Shown here in pieces: positions 22,751-34,808 of a stretch of 64,000 nt of DNA. The translations under genes and the position numbers were made by a program. This DNA comes from Clarireedia homoeocarpa (taxonomy: Eukaryota > Ascomycota > Leotiomycetes > Helotiales > Rutstroemiaceae). Position 1 is the stretch's first letter; every line of letters begins with the position of its first letter. The notes beneath the pieces are model-generated. The model worked only from the letters and a program-made list of their open reading frames with translations. It made no database searches and was not told where the DNA came from. Where the stretch lies: contig LNKV01000003.1 in the NCBI GenBank assembly GCA_001465935.1, forward strand, positions 1,184,363 to 1,248,362, read 5' to 3'.

Positions 22751-25141
22751 TCATGGACCCAACGCCATTTTCTCCACTCTCCCCTGCCCACTCTTTTCCT
22801 CATCCTCCTCCCTCGCCTTCGCCTCCTCCAGCTTTCCCCACAGCCACTCCTCCGCCTCACCCTGATACAAGCGCATCATCTTCGCCAACCCGGTAACCTC
22901 ACTCTGCACGACCTTCCCAAAGCGACTTCTCTTCACCTTCCTCAGGCTCTCCTCATTCGTCCAGCACGCATGGTCTTTAGTGACATAGATCTCGCTATTC
23001 GCCTTATACCAACTGCTGAGTCCTGGATCTGTCTCGCTTTTTACAGGACGCAATGCGCCGGTGACGAAACACAGGATACCTGCCATGCGGCGGCGGCAGT
23101 CACGCGAGACGAGCAGCTGCTTGATACCCAGATAGGCGTCGCCGACGCCAAGGAGTAGGATGTGTTTGGCTTCGAAGAGCTCGATGAAGTTGTCCCAGAG
23201 GTAGCAGACGAGTTCGCGAGTTTGGTTTTCGACTTCAGCGGGGGTGGGGCGGTGAGGCAGGATACCAGTGGGCGGTTGGTTGGGGTCAATATTGAGGGGG
23301 ATGTTGATATCCATAATACCAAGACCGTTGTCGGCTGCCCAGTCGACGTAGGGAGGGATGGGGTCGACCTATTCACGGGGTTAGATAATTTAGGGTTGGA
23401 ATATATAAATGGTACTTACAATGTAGGCATTGTGAGTAGCAACTTGATTTGTGATTGGATCTGATGCAGCTAACATCTCAGGTCTGGAGAAATTAATAAA
23501 GCTCTGCTTAGTGAAAATGGAAACTTACGGATCATGAATGATGATCATTATCTGCTTAGCGAGGTGAATGTTAGGAGTGATAAGAACCTGGTTATCAAAG
23601 ATTCTTGTAATCCCATTTCTCTGAATATATAGCGAAAGCATTTTGTGGTTTTTCGTCAACACGTTCTTCTGGTATGTGCGAATAACATCATCTACGCGAG
23701 GCGCTCCATGGGTTTGCTCTTCTTTCATATCGACAATGCCAGATCTCATGCACTCCCAGTAAGGAGCTTGAAGTGCCTTGACTTGTTCAAAGACCTCTGC
23801 TCCATGCCGGCTTAAGGGCGGGATTTCAATCCTCTCCGGTGGTTCACCCATCAAGGTTTTAGCAACCGATAAAGCTGAACGAGAAATGGCTGAAAGGTTG
23901 TACCCACCTTCCAGACATACTGCGACCTTCCCTCCGGCTAAAGACATCAGCATGTGTGTCATATGCGAATAGCACGCTGGAGTGACGAAGCAACCTCCAA
24001 GCTCGTCACCGGCGGCAGCATCGAAGCCTGCTGATATGATAACCAGATCAGGATCAAATTCTTGTGCTATTGGCATGATGATTCTCTGGAAGGCAGCCAT
24101 ATATTCCCCGTCACCCATGCCCTGGCAAGGCCAGCCGATATTTACATTCTTTCCTATGCCAGCACCCGCGCCCACCTTATCAAGTCCACCATCGGGAATG
24201 GTATCGTCATCTGGCTGCCCTGGATAGAAGTTACCGTTCTCGTATACATGTAAGGAGATGTATAGGACATTCGGATTTTCATAGTACATGTTTTGAGTTC
24301 CGTTTCCATGGTGAATATCCCAATCTAAAATCAGGACTTTTCTGCATATATCAGGATAGTCGAGCATACAGATACTAGCAGCAATAGGAACATTGTTGAA
24401 GATACAAAATCCCATCGATTCATTTGACTCTGCATGATGTCCAGGCGGTCGGATAACCGCAATGGCATTTTTCACGTTCCCTTCAACCACCTGCTTGCAC
24501 GTTTCTATGGCACCTCCTGCTGAAATCAAGGCCGCCGCGTATGTGCAGAGGCTGACGTATAGTGATTTCCGACCAACGTCCATTGATTGGTTCATCTCAG
24601 CAAGTTCCGATAAGGATTTGTCGGCCAGAGATTCCACCCAGTCATAGTGCATTGGAGTATGCACCGTACAAATCTCGTCTCTTCTTGCCTCCCTTGCAGC
24701 AATACGGTACATATACTTGGTAGGTGATTCGCGAAGAATTCGTGGTATGTCGGCCGGATCGCCAGTGTAGATCAGCCCAGATTCTCTGAAGGCTCGCATT
24801 ATCACTTCTATTCGTCGTGGGTCCTCTGGATGTGAGGGACCATCGGAATAGTCCCCAGTGGTGTGTAGCTTCATTCGATCATCGTAGCAACAGCCCGTAG
24901 GTAACCAAGACTGTCGGGGAGATCCACGAATTTTAATCTCTTCTGATGAGGAGGAATATGTTTCGTCCTCTGGAGACGGATCTGAAGAATGATTCTGATT
25001 TACAGTGCTCAGCTCTCGGGGATCCACAAAGCCATGACCATTCTGTATGGAACCATTTATCATCATAGCCTCCTGATTTTCGAGCATATGGACATCCATG
25101 TCACTGCTCGGCAATAACATTTGAGGCACGACAGGATCCAT
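22751..25141 (-). CDS. hda1: Class II histone deacetylase Hda1 with Arb2 domain
   Basis: Three exons (25141-23529, 23483-23420, 23368-22751) give 764 residues; introns of 45 and 51 bp have GTAAGT donors. The deacetylase domain (about 100-430) carries the zinc and charge-relay motifs RPPGHHAESNESMGFC, LDWDIHHGNGTQ and SAGFDAAAGDELGG, and CLEGGYNLSAIS. After the spliced exons the C-terminal half (about 490-740) is an Arb2-type domain: ATHNAYIVDPIPPYVDWA, GIMDINIPLNID, HILLLGVGDAYLGIKQLL. This two-domain layout is that of yeast Hda1 and S. pombe Clr3, which deacetylate histones H3/H2B for gene silencing. All catalytic residues expected from the motifs are present. Length is close to yeast Hda1 (706). 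Confidence 0.95.
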
Positions 25142-26456
25142 TGTTCATAAACTAAATTGGAGAATGTCTCCTCTGGCAGAGAATTCAGATAACCAAAGAT
25201 GGGAGCCCTGTGACCGTACGGAGAAGCTATAGGTAAAGTCAAAGAAGCGGTGTCCTGTACTGGTTGTAGGTAATGGATTTCGAATATCGAGAAGATAGAC
25301 AACCAAGACGAAGGAAAGTCAAAGAAATTGTGCCGATACGTTGGAGCAAATGCGTTTCGGAATAGATAGCCGTCCTTTCAGTCGTATTCCCATAGAATTA
25401 CAGAAAGGGTTCGTAGAGTCGAAGATGAGACAAGTGATCGTGGCCCACGGGTATCGAAAATAGATCGATATCAGGTGACTGTCGACCTCAGAGTCAGGGA
25501 GATGGAGAATCACAATGCAACTGGCCAATAAATTGGAACGCTTCCTTGCAACATTGTTAGTGTTCTTCTTAAATGACCCAAGAGCGCCCCAGTAGGCGGC
25601 ACGTAATTATGTGCGCAGGTATGGGAAAGCGGACAAACTCCAAAAATTGCTGGAGTAGAATGTTCAACTTACAGTACCGAGAGTGAGATGAAATGCCGAG
25701 AGCACATTCGGCAGACAAGACAGAACGACTTGTCGTCGTTAGTGCTCTTGCACAAGATAGAACGGTGCGTATTTACAAATGACTCCTAGCGCTCCATTAC
25801 CCCTTGTGGGATATGTATAATCTAGTGTTAATGAGTTTGCATTGTTGTGGAGAGAGACAGGCTTGTTAGGTCGAAGAGAATCGGAAGCATTGAACAGTAA
25901 TACCTTAGATGTCAGGCAATATATCTTAGACATCACCCTTCCCTGCCTAAGCATTTCGTTTGACTACCACGCGACGCGATACGAGTCAAGAGAAATTCTT
26001 GGCTCTTGCTATCAGGCATGATGACTGCTGGATAGTAATGAATGGTGTGGGCAATTGTAAACTTTAAACTAGGTCATAACACTATCATTCTGTATCATGG
26101 AGTCGCATCGAAGGTAGGGAGAGAACAACAGAACAGAACAGACCAGACACAAACGCATTGCATCCGAGAACAATATAAACGCCGTCGAGTAACATGTACA
26201 TGACAGATTGCAGGGTGTGCTGGATATGGCTTGGGATACATTCACATCATCAATAGCATTGGATCCGTAGCAAATTGTTCATATCATCTTCCATTCTTAA
26301 GCTATCATAAGGCATTCTGACCGTTAGTTGGATATAACTACTTAATAAAACCTTCATATGCGAATTGCACATCAGAGCTTGCCTTTCAAGAATTCTCTAC
26401 CAAAAGATTTAGGAATCAGATTCTTGTTTACTTCAAAGAATTTGAGCAGGAATCTC
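25142..26456. promoter_or_regulatory. HDA1 upstream region and GAPDH 3' flank
   Basis: About 1.3 kb between the HDA1 start and the GAPDH stop, both on the minus strand. It should contain the HDA1 promoter and leader and the GAPDH 3' end. Small open frames at 25063-25302, 25319-25528 and 25739-25954 lack domain features, although they could act as upstream open frames if transcribed. Confidence 0.5.
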
Positions 26457-27594
26457 CTACTTTCCACCATCAACCTTAGCAATGTAGCTGAGAAGATCGA
26501 GGACACGGCGAGAGTAACCCCATTCGTTGTCGTACCAAGAAACCAGCTTGATGAAGTTGTTGTTGAGGGAGATACCAGCCTTGGCATCGAAGATGGAGGA
26601 GTGAGTATCACCGTTAAGATCAGTGGAGACGATCTCGTCTTCGGTGTAAGCGAGGATGCCTAGAAATTCACTGTAAGTATATAAACTATGTTAAGCCCAT
26701 AATAAAAGAAGCTCACCCTTGAGAGGGCCCTCAGCGGCCTTCTTGATGACGGCCTTAATCTCATCGTATGAAGCACCCTTCTCAATGCGGCAGGTCAAGT
26801 CGACCACTGATACATTGGAGGTTGGGACACGCATGGACATTCCAGTGAGTTTGCCGTTAAGATCTGGGATGACTTTTCCGACGGCCTTGGCGGCACCAGT
26901 GCTGCTAGGAATGATGTTCTGAGCAGCAGTACGTCCTCCACGCCAGTCCTTTGCGGATGGTCCGTCAACGGTCTTTTGAGTGGCAGTGTAGGAGTGGATG
27001 GTGGTCATAAGACCTTCGATGATGGTGAACTCATCGTGAATAACCTTGGCGAGAGGAGCCAAGCAGTTGGTTGTGCAGGAAGCGTTGGAGATAACCTCAA
27101 CATCGGACTTGTAGGTCTTCTCGTTGACACCCATCACGTACATGGGGGCATCGGCGGAAGGAGCAGAGATGACAACCTTCTTAGCACCACCCTTGAGATG
27201 GGCCTTGGCCTTGTCGGTAGTGGTGAAGACACCAGTGGACTCAACAACGTAGTATGCACCAGTCTCGGCCCATGGGATGTTGGCGGGGTCTCTTTCGGTG
27301 TAGAATTTGACCTTCTTGCCATTGACCTCCAATCCGTCGTCGAGGACCTTGATCTCACCCTTGAATTGACCGTGGGTGGAGTCATACTTCAACATGTATG
27401 CCTGCAGAGTGCAAAGGTCAGTTTCCTGTAGCCGGCTAAAAGCTTGCAATCAGAATACAACTTACAGCATATGAGGTCTCGATGAAAGGATCGTTGACAG
27501 CGACAATGTCGATGTCTTGGTGCTCGATGGCATTTCGGAAGACGATACGTCCGATACGTCCGAAACCGTTGATACCAACTTTAGTTTGTGCCAT
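26457..27594 (-). CDS. gpdA: Glyceraldehyde-3-phosphate dehydrogenase
   Basis: Three exons (27594-27466, 27401-26717, 26659-26457) with introns of 64 and 57 bp give 338 residues, the normal length. The enzyme oxidises glyceraldehyde-3-phosphate with NAD+ and phosphate in cytosolic glycolysis. The N-terminal NAD-binding motif is KVGINGFGRIGR. The catalytic cysteine is in SNASCTTNCLAPLAK, and HSYTATQKTVDGPS, the substrate loop and WYDNEWGYSRRVLDLL near the end are all intact. Codon use is strongly biased to C-ending codons (GGT/GCC/AAG), as expected for a highly expressed gene. A probable leader intron ends one base before the start codon (listed separately). Confidence 0.97.
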
Positions 27595-27595
27595 T

Positions 27596-27761
27596 CTGTA
27601 GGTTGCCTATTAGCTGTTGTTGAAACCAGAATCGGACGATTTTGAATAGGATAGCTCGGAAAGGAAGTAAACAAAGGCTTGCTGGAAGCTTTTGCATGCT
27701 CTGGATAGGATTGACGATGAAGCGGATATTGTCGAAGGAGAGCAAGATAGAAGATACTTAC
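27596..27761 (-). other. Probable leader intron of the GAPDH gene
   Basis: On the minus strand a consensus donor GTAAGT begins at 27761 and a CTACAG acceptor ends at 27596, one base before the ATG at 27594. This would be a 166-bp intron in the 5' untranslated region. Such leader introns are often reported for highly expressed fungal genes, but transcript evidence is needed. Confidence 0.55.
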
Positions 27762-30116
27762 TTGAATGATTTTTTTGATGATTTCTTGGATGGTTCTGCG
27801 AAGGGAGATGGGTTGTTGTATATGTAGGAAAGGAAGAGCGGAGGGGAAGAGCAAATTGGTTGGTGGGGGTGTTGTCGAGAAAAGCCCCTCCGTTAGCGCA
27901 AGATGGATGATGTACCGTACAAGGGTTGGTTGACAGGTGAGAGCGACAGGCTTACACGCCGCAGCTTGCACCGCTTGCACCGCTTGCACCGCCGTGATCT
28001 CAACAGTTCGAGCGGGATTACTAGATGCGTGTGGCGAATGGATGTAGACATCTTCTCAAAGGGCGTATTGTGTGTGTTGCGTATTGTATCCTTTTGCCCC
28101 AGATAATACGGACTTCTCTGCTCGTATCGTATGGCCCCTTTCCAGCTCGAAACTCCAAGCATCTGGCCATCCATCTGGCCAATGTCCTCGACCCCCTTTG
28201 GTACTAGCCAAGCGCGCTTTCCCATGGAATGCAGGACAGGATTGTCGTCAGCGCTGCACCTTGATCGTTTCGCACAAGTCCGGAGCTCACAAGGTTACCA
28301 CCAGCTTCAGCACCACCACCCTCACCAGTATCTCAAAGAACACGAACATCGGTTATTGAATCACGATAATTCGGATGCGACGGCTTTGCTACTGTACCAA
28401 AACATTTCCCCGCATGCTCCTAGGGGAAGGAAAGCGATAGGTGCTCTCTTGCCCACATCTCACATCTCCCGTATACTTTGCAAAGATACTCACCACTCTG
28501 CCCCGTCCATTTTTCAACCTCCTCACACAATCCTGTCGCCCTCTCGGAGCTCTTATCCCACCTCATCCGCCATAAGCTCTCAGCCAATATTTGCCAATTT
28601 GTTAGTCACCCCACTCACTCAGACGCTCAATCCACGTGTGGGCTGAGAATTTTTTCATTGCATAATAACGGTTGAGTCAGATCGTATCAAATTCCCTCAA
28701 CTCATCTCGTAGCCTCGAAACATTTCTGACTCCTTTTCCCCCGGCCAATTTTTCGGACTTTCTTTTGTTGATAACGACCCACGGCCTGGACGTCTACCGT
28801 CTACGGAGGTATCCAAGTTAGAAACAACAAACAACAGAGCTTGCCCAGCTTGTCCAGCGCGCCCAGGTGCTGCAGCAAATGGTAGATCGTCGGCTTGCAT
28901 GTTTCATGCACGGTTATACACTAGCTACAGGAAAGTGGTTTGCGTTTGGTGGCGCGTGGTGGGGTTCTCTTTTACAAGTACGAGTACTCGCGCCGAGTCG
29001 TGGTACTGTAACTTACAGATTGTGAGTTGCTCTCGCCTCATAAATAAGTCATGAGGAATCCGGGCATCAAATTCTTCATGGTCAATAGATCTTCAGCGAC
29101 TCTTATGAGATCAACAAAGCTCAATCCACTCTCCATGAAGCTCGACCAATATCAGGAACTGGACAAGCACTTGCTCACCACACGTGACTAGTGGGGGACT
29201 CCGGCGACCGGTACCTCGAGGGAGCCAGTTCTCCTCTGGTTCTTCCAATCTTTGGCTTGCATGTAGTTCTACCGATGTCGCTGATTAAGCTCTGAAGGAA
29301 CATCATGTCACATCTCACGATTTCCGGCCCATTCGACGCGTCTTCTCAACGCCCCTCCAGAGTCCCGTCTCAAGATCACAGCGGGAGCTGACTCCCGCAG
29401 TCGCAACCATATATTGGTGTGACCAAAAAAATGTTCTATGATATTTCTGCACCTGCATGAATTGCTACGCCGCTTAGATGATGCAATCAACCTTACGGGA
29501 CCAACAACGTTCCATCCCACCGGTAGTCGGCTCTCTATGAATTTGGCTAGCAGTTCCGAGACACTGCTGACACTGCTGACAATATACACTATACAAGCAT
29601 GTGCAACTTTTGGAGGTGACTTGTTCATAAGTCAACTTTTTTGGTATTATGTTGCACGCACAACCGAGAGATAGTATTTGAAAATGGATAATGGCCGTAT
29701 AATTTTGGTAGCCAGCCAAATGACGTTGATTCCTCTGAGCCGACGTTTGACAGAGGGGCCTACCACTCGAATATACAACCACCACCTCCTCAAACATAGA
29801 GGCAGTAGATTCACCAGAAGGAGCTTCCAAAAGCTCAGAATAGACAAGAATAGCAGACTTAGTACTGAAGCAGCAGCCATAGAACATGGTAAAACCAAAG
29901 ATATGATATCCCCCATTCACGTGACCTCTAAAGTGGAGCTCTACCTCGCTTAACAAAATACATGCGACAAAGTCATCCGATTGATTCTCTCCAGTACCTA
30001 TCTCTCCAGCAAAATAGGCCCATCCCCGACACCACTTGCTCGTCGACCGTAGACCAAAACCTCACCTTCCTCGTCACCAACCTCACCTTAATACTCTCCA
30101 CTCTCAATCGCCTATC
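27762..30116. promoter_or_regulatory. Long divergent upstream region, GAPDH / COX5
   Basis: About 2.35 kb separate the GAPDH leader from the COX5 start. A cttgcaccg 9-bp repeat (three copies) lies at 27964-27991. The open frame 28131-28646 and the frames near 29300-29950 show no domain and no exon-like splice context, so I call no gene. The part near 27762-28300 should hold the GAPDH promoter and that near 29800-30116 the COX5 promoter. Confidence 0.5.
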
Positions 30117-30949
30117 ATGTTCCGCACATCAATTGTCCGTAGTAGCCGCAGTCTGGCTGCGCGAAGCCAGACAATCCGAATGGCCTCGACGGCCTCGACA
30201 CCTATTAGCAACCCGACGCTGGCTAATATCGAGAAGCGATGGGAGGGCATGCCGCCGCAGGAGCAGGCTGAGTTGTGGATGTCGCTGAGGGATCGTATGA
30301 AGGTTAATTGGGCCGAATTAACTCCGCAGGAAAAGAAAGCTGGTATGTGATGTGGTTTGGCTTTTTTACCTTCTCATTTTACTCTGCGGATTTGGCATTG
30401 CGGAGCTCAATAGCTGTTTTGGGTGATATGTCGTGGTTGGATGGGAGTCGATGACGCTGTTGGGCTGGGGGGAAAGAGCATGCGTGGGTGGTGGATGCGG
30501 GGTAGTAGTGGTGGAGAATTATATACATCATATGCAAGAGAAATAAGATAGCTAACGAGACATCTACAAATAGCCTACTATATCGCCTTTGGAGCCCACG
30601 GCCCCCGCGCCGCTACTCCTCCAGGAGAGGGATGGAGAGTCGCTGCCATCACTGCAGCAGGAGTAGGTGTATCTTTGGTCCTCTTTGGTGCTATCAGAGT
30701 GTTCTCCAAGGGAACTCCATCTACCATGAACAAGGAATGGCAGGAGGCTACAAACGAGATGTTAAAGGTATGTATCTTTCTTAATCCAACATATATACTC
30801 TCTTAGAGAGCTTTTCCTCCACGATCATACTTAGCAGAGACTAACAAGAAACTCACCCACAGGAACAACGATCCGAACCCATCTCCGGTATTTCAGCCGA
30901 AGGCTACTCCGGCCCCGGAATGGTCCAATCGGCACCAAAGAGGAAGTAA
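30117..30949 (+). CDS. cox5: Cytochrome c oxidase subunit 5 (mammalian subunit IV family)
   Basis: Three exons (30117-30342, 30574-30767, 30863-30949) give 168 residues; introns are 231 and 95 bp. The N-terminus is an Arg/Ser-rich mitochondrial presequence (MFRTSIVRSSRSLAARS). The mature part has NIEKRWEGMPPQEQAELWM, MKVNWAELTPQEKKAAYYIA and FGAHGPRA, typical of the COX5/COXIV family. One membrane segment follows (AAITAAGVGVSLVLFGAIRV). The protein is a nuclear-encoded subunit of respiratory complex IV in the inner mitochondrial membrane. It converges with the ClpX gene. Confidence 0.93.
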
Positions 30950-31602
30950 ATTTCCACTCCCTAAACAAACGAACCTCTCTATTGTATTTAAAAGAGGCAC
31001 AAAAAGAAAAAGTCGACAGGGAAAGGTCCAGCCCATTTGCAACTACTCAATCCATCTTTTCATTTGTTAACTTTGGGGTGAGGAAAAAAAAGGTCTTTGG
31101 CAGAAGGGATCTTGGGGGGGCAGAGAGTCATGGTTTTGTGCATAGAAAATGATTGGGGAGGAAAGGGGAGAATGGTGGTGGTGATTGAATCAACGAACGT
31201 AGTTGTACAACATATCGTTTTTGCATTTTCATGCTTGTTTAGAGGATTGAAGAGTTCTGACGAATGACGTTTTGGGAAACAATTTCTCTTGTTCTCAATA
31301 TGTGCAAGATTCACTGTGAAAATCATATGCATGCTGTGCCATGCATGGCATATGCCCATATTTTCACATATTTGGGACTTTGAAACCATGTCATAACATA
31401 TGCTTGTTTGAGCACCTAGACCGACCCGATGACACATACATATATATGTATAAACGCCTATTCACCCCAAGTCATGTCAAAACCTCTCTGCCATCCATCC
31501 TACAAGACAAAACCGAATATGCATATAAACCCTTCACCATGTCCCTCTCCCTCTCCCTCTCCCTATGTCCACTAGCTCTCTGTACACAAAATCCAACCGA
31601 AC
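30950..31602. other. Region between converging COX5 and ClpX genes
   Basis: This stretch of 653 bp holds the 3' ends of both genes. A perfect 14-bp palindrome (tgccatgcatggca) sits at 31337-31350. The overlapping open frames on both strands at 31060-31877 are not credible; the plus-strand ones are antisense to ClpX or to its 3' end. Confidence 0.6.
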
Positions 31603-33599
31603 TTACATGCCCTTCTCCACCAAAACCCTATACTCCTCAAAACTCTGCACCCCCGCATCCCTCGCGTCGCCTTCCTTCCTCTTACCACCCAACCCATTCC
31701 TCTCCCTCCAAACCTCCTCTTCCCGCTCATACGCCTCGTCGAAGTAAACCTTCTGATTCCGCGGAAAGCACCTCGGCAACCGCATGTCCGTATCCGTATC
31801 CGCATCGCCATCGCCCTCTGTTTTCTTCTCCTTTCCCACGCCGTTCACAAACGCTTCGTCGACTAACACGTACCTGATATTCGGCGACGACGGGCCCACA
31901 AACATGATTTCATGCAGAACGGACTCCATGATGGCGCGGAGACCGCGTGCACCGATGCCGGTTTTCTTGGGGGGTTGGGAGGTGGATTTATTAGAGGTGG
32001 AGTTTATGTTTGCGGGGCCGTAGAGAGCAAGAGAGGCGATGGCTTCGAGGGCCGCGCGGGTGAATTTTAACTGGATTCCATGCGGGCCGTAGGTTTCGAA
32101 GAGCGCGGTGTATTGCTTTACGAGGGAGTTGCGGGGTTCGGTTAGGATAGAGACGAGCTGGGGGAGAGAGAGCGGGGAGAGGGATGTGGTGATGGGGATG
32201 CGGCCGAGGAGTTCGGGGATTAGACCGTAAGCTTGGAGGTCGGTAGGGGTGGTGTGGGAGAGGATGTCGGGGTTGGAGTCGTTGGTGCCTGTGGAGCTGG
32301 AAGAGAGGCTCGATGTGAAGCCAATGGAAGAGCCGGTCGAGAGGCGTTTGGAGATTATTTGTTCGAGGCCAATGAAGGCGCCGGCAAAGACGAAGAGAAT
32401 GTTGGACGTGTCGATTGTATATTGCTCGTTTCGGCCAGGTGGGATCGTGTCTCGTCCTCCTCTATCTAGGCCTCGAGAGGAATTGGAATTGTTTTTGTCG
32501 GATTTGGCGTTGACTGTGACTGTAGTTCCTTCGATCATCTTTAATAATCCTTGCTGGACACCTTCTCCGGAGACATCACGTCCATGGGTCATGACAGCTG
32601 GTTTGGCCAACTTGTCAATTTCATCAAAGAAGATGATTCCAGTTTCGCATTTATGTACGGAGTTGGATGATGCGAGGAGTAAGCGTTCTATGGATGACTC
32701 AATGTCGGTTCCAATGTAACCAGCTTGAGTCAAAGAAGAACAGTCCACAGTCGCAAAAGGAACTTCGAGAATACGTGCCAGGGTCTGTAAGATGTAAGTC
32801 TTCCCGACACCAGATGGACCTAGGTTAGGAAGTTAGCAGTCTGCATCTATGGATTTACGTCCACTGGGAGCTTGGGGTTGTTGCCCTCTGGATGGAGGGC
32901 CCGAGGAGACATGCATACCTAGAAGCATGAGGTTAGACTTCTCGATTATTGTGCGATCCGGGAACGGGTCCTCAAGTGGTCGAGAACCAAGTTCAGGTTC
33001 ATCATCGAAATCCCTATCACGGTAGGATGAGTTCAGATCGGCGGTCTGGACGGCATGACCAATATATTCATCTACCAAGCAATCAAATCAGAACAAATTT
33101 CATATCATAGGATATTGGGTGGCATTAGAAGGATGGAGTGGATGGAATGGATGGAATGGATGCTATTACTGTCAACAGGATGGCTATTACGCTCCCGCTC
33201 ATACATGTGCCTCCTGTGGTACTGCTCCCTTCTCTCCTGCTCCTCAGCTTCCTGTCTCTTCAATTCTCGAATTCGTTGATAATGGTTGTATATTGCTACA
33301 CATGTGACTTTCTTCGCTTTATCTTGGCCAACGACGAATTTATCTAGATGGGATTTCAGGGACAAAGGAGTGAGGACAGGAACACCATGTTTGGAAGCCT
33401 GGGACAGAGGTCCCTTTGTCGGCCCGGGCGGCTCATACGAAGCCGTCCAACCCTGACCGTCAAAATCCGAGCGTCGATATTGAGTTTCTCGACGTTTTCG
33501 AGATGTGGAATGGAAAGCTTGGGGGCGGGAGCTTAATATGATTCGAGCATGGTTGGTTGAATGGAGGGGAGCTCGGCTTAGTCCCGACATCGGGGGCAT
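31603..33599 (-). CDS. Mitochondrial ATP-dependent unfoldase ClpX (yeast Mcx1)
   Basis: Three exons (33599-33170, 33071-32919, 32819-31603) give 599 residues; introns are 98 and 99 bp. The second junction creates the Walker A motif GPSGVGKTY (near residue 195). The AAA+ core follows: CSSLTQAGYIGTDIES, Walker B TGIIFFDEIDK, GEGVQQGLLKMIEGT, and sensor 2 GARGLRAIMESVL. Upstream is the ClpX-type lead KSHLDKFVVGQDKAKK ... AIYNHYQRI. The bacterial N-terminal zinc-binding domain is absent, as in fungal Mcx1; the N-terminus is basic and fits a mitochondrial targeting sequence. ClpX unfolds matrix proteins. I saw no clpP in the window. The first junction has a competing GTAATA donor 19 bases upstream. 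Confidence 0.9.
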
Positions 33600-34808
33600 G
33601 TTGTTGACGGCTGTCGGTCTCTCATCTGTTCGTCATGACCCGGGAAAAAGGGGTGATAATGATGGCTATGCAATTAAATCCGACGGGGAAGATCTGATGC
33701 TGATGGGGGAAATTGTTCACAATGATGCACGTGAGTACTCTACGAATAAAGTCCCGTGTCCTGGTGGTTGTGATAGCGGGTTAGCGGGTACTGTACAAAT
33801 TGAAGGCGGGTGGACTTTGGAGGGTTGCGGGGTGAGAGCGCATACGGCATTCGACTACCCGACGCTAGCCTTGAAGATGGCGAGTCAATTGAGTGGGTGG
33901 GAAGGGATTAATTATATAATTATAAGATTATTTTAAAAATATGGGAAGGGATGGGAAGGGATGGGAAGGGATGGAATGAAGAATCACTCTTTTTGGACGG
34001 GTTCTGTGCGACTTGTAAGATTACTTCCGTACTTGGTCGTAAATGGGTCAAATGTGTAAAAATGGGTAAAAATGGGTAAAAATGGGCTAAAATGGGCTAA
34101 AATGGGCAACATCATCTCTGGTGACCATCTTCACCGTTGCTTATCGATGGTTCGTCGCTTAAAGCTCTCTATCTGAGACCATCCACAGTCACTGCAAGTG
34201 ATCCGCAGCTCTGACAAGGATCGACGTCACTGGAACAACAGCTCATAGGCCTCGACTACCTCGCAGTTGGGCTTTGAGGTGAGTTAGGTGAGTTGGGCGT
34301 GGGAGAGCTATCAACAGCCCACCATTCCTACCACTCCTACCACTCCCACCACTCCCACCACTCCCAAAGATCAACGAAAGCAAACAAACCACTTACAGCA
34401 CTGCATTTGCACATGGCAACAAAAAAAGAGGAAAAAAAAAAAAAAAAAAAAAAAAAAAGAAAACCCCTCATAACTTACCCCGCAGAACCTTTTGCTTTTA
34501 AACAAGATAAATGTGAACGAGTCCAGAAACTATTTCACAACTCCTTCCTTTCTTCCTTCTACGAACCCATCGACTGATACCCACGACCCATCTACTGATA
34601 CCCAGCTACCTTATCTGTCCGGCGGCTAATCAAACCCCTCACACCCCATAATAGCTTCTCCAAACGAGAGATTGACTTGGTACTAGCTTCGACTCCCACA
34701 AAAACCACACATTCTGCATATTCTTCCTACTGATCTCTCAACCCATTTCTTCCTACTCATCTCTCAACCCATTTCACTCTTCCCCCAAAACGCCCAAAGG
34801 TTGAAGAA
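33600..34808. promoter_or_regulatory. Divergent upstream region, ClpX / branching enzyme
   Basis: About 1.2 kb separate two start codons pointing apart. It contains several short tandem repeats: atgggaaggg (33941-33970), aatgggtaaa/aatgggctaa (34047-34107), a ccactccta 9-bp unit (34321-34366) and an A27 run (34432-34458). The open frame at 33505-33936 overlaps the ClpX start antisense and is not a gene. Confidence 0.5.
33941..34107. repeat. Two decamer tandem repeats in the ClpX/branching enzyme promoter
   Basis: Three copies of atgggaaggg (33941-33970) are followed 75 bp later by about six copies of an aatgggtaaa-type 10-bp unit (34047-34107). Confidence 0.85.

Noticed and set aside
28131..28646. 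171-residue plus-strand open frame upstream of COX5
   Set aside because: No recognisable domain and no codon bias; it lies in the GAPDH/COX5 intergenic region. A very short-lived or species-specific gene cannot be excluded.
31341..31877. 178-residue plus-strand open frame
   Set aside because: Antisense to ClpX and its 3' end, with Pro/Ser/Thr translation of the complementary Gly/Arg-rich strand.
33505..33936. 143-residue plus-strand open frame
   Set aside because: It begins antisense to ClpX exon 1 and continues into repeat-rich promoter DNA without any domain.
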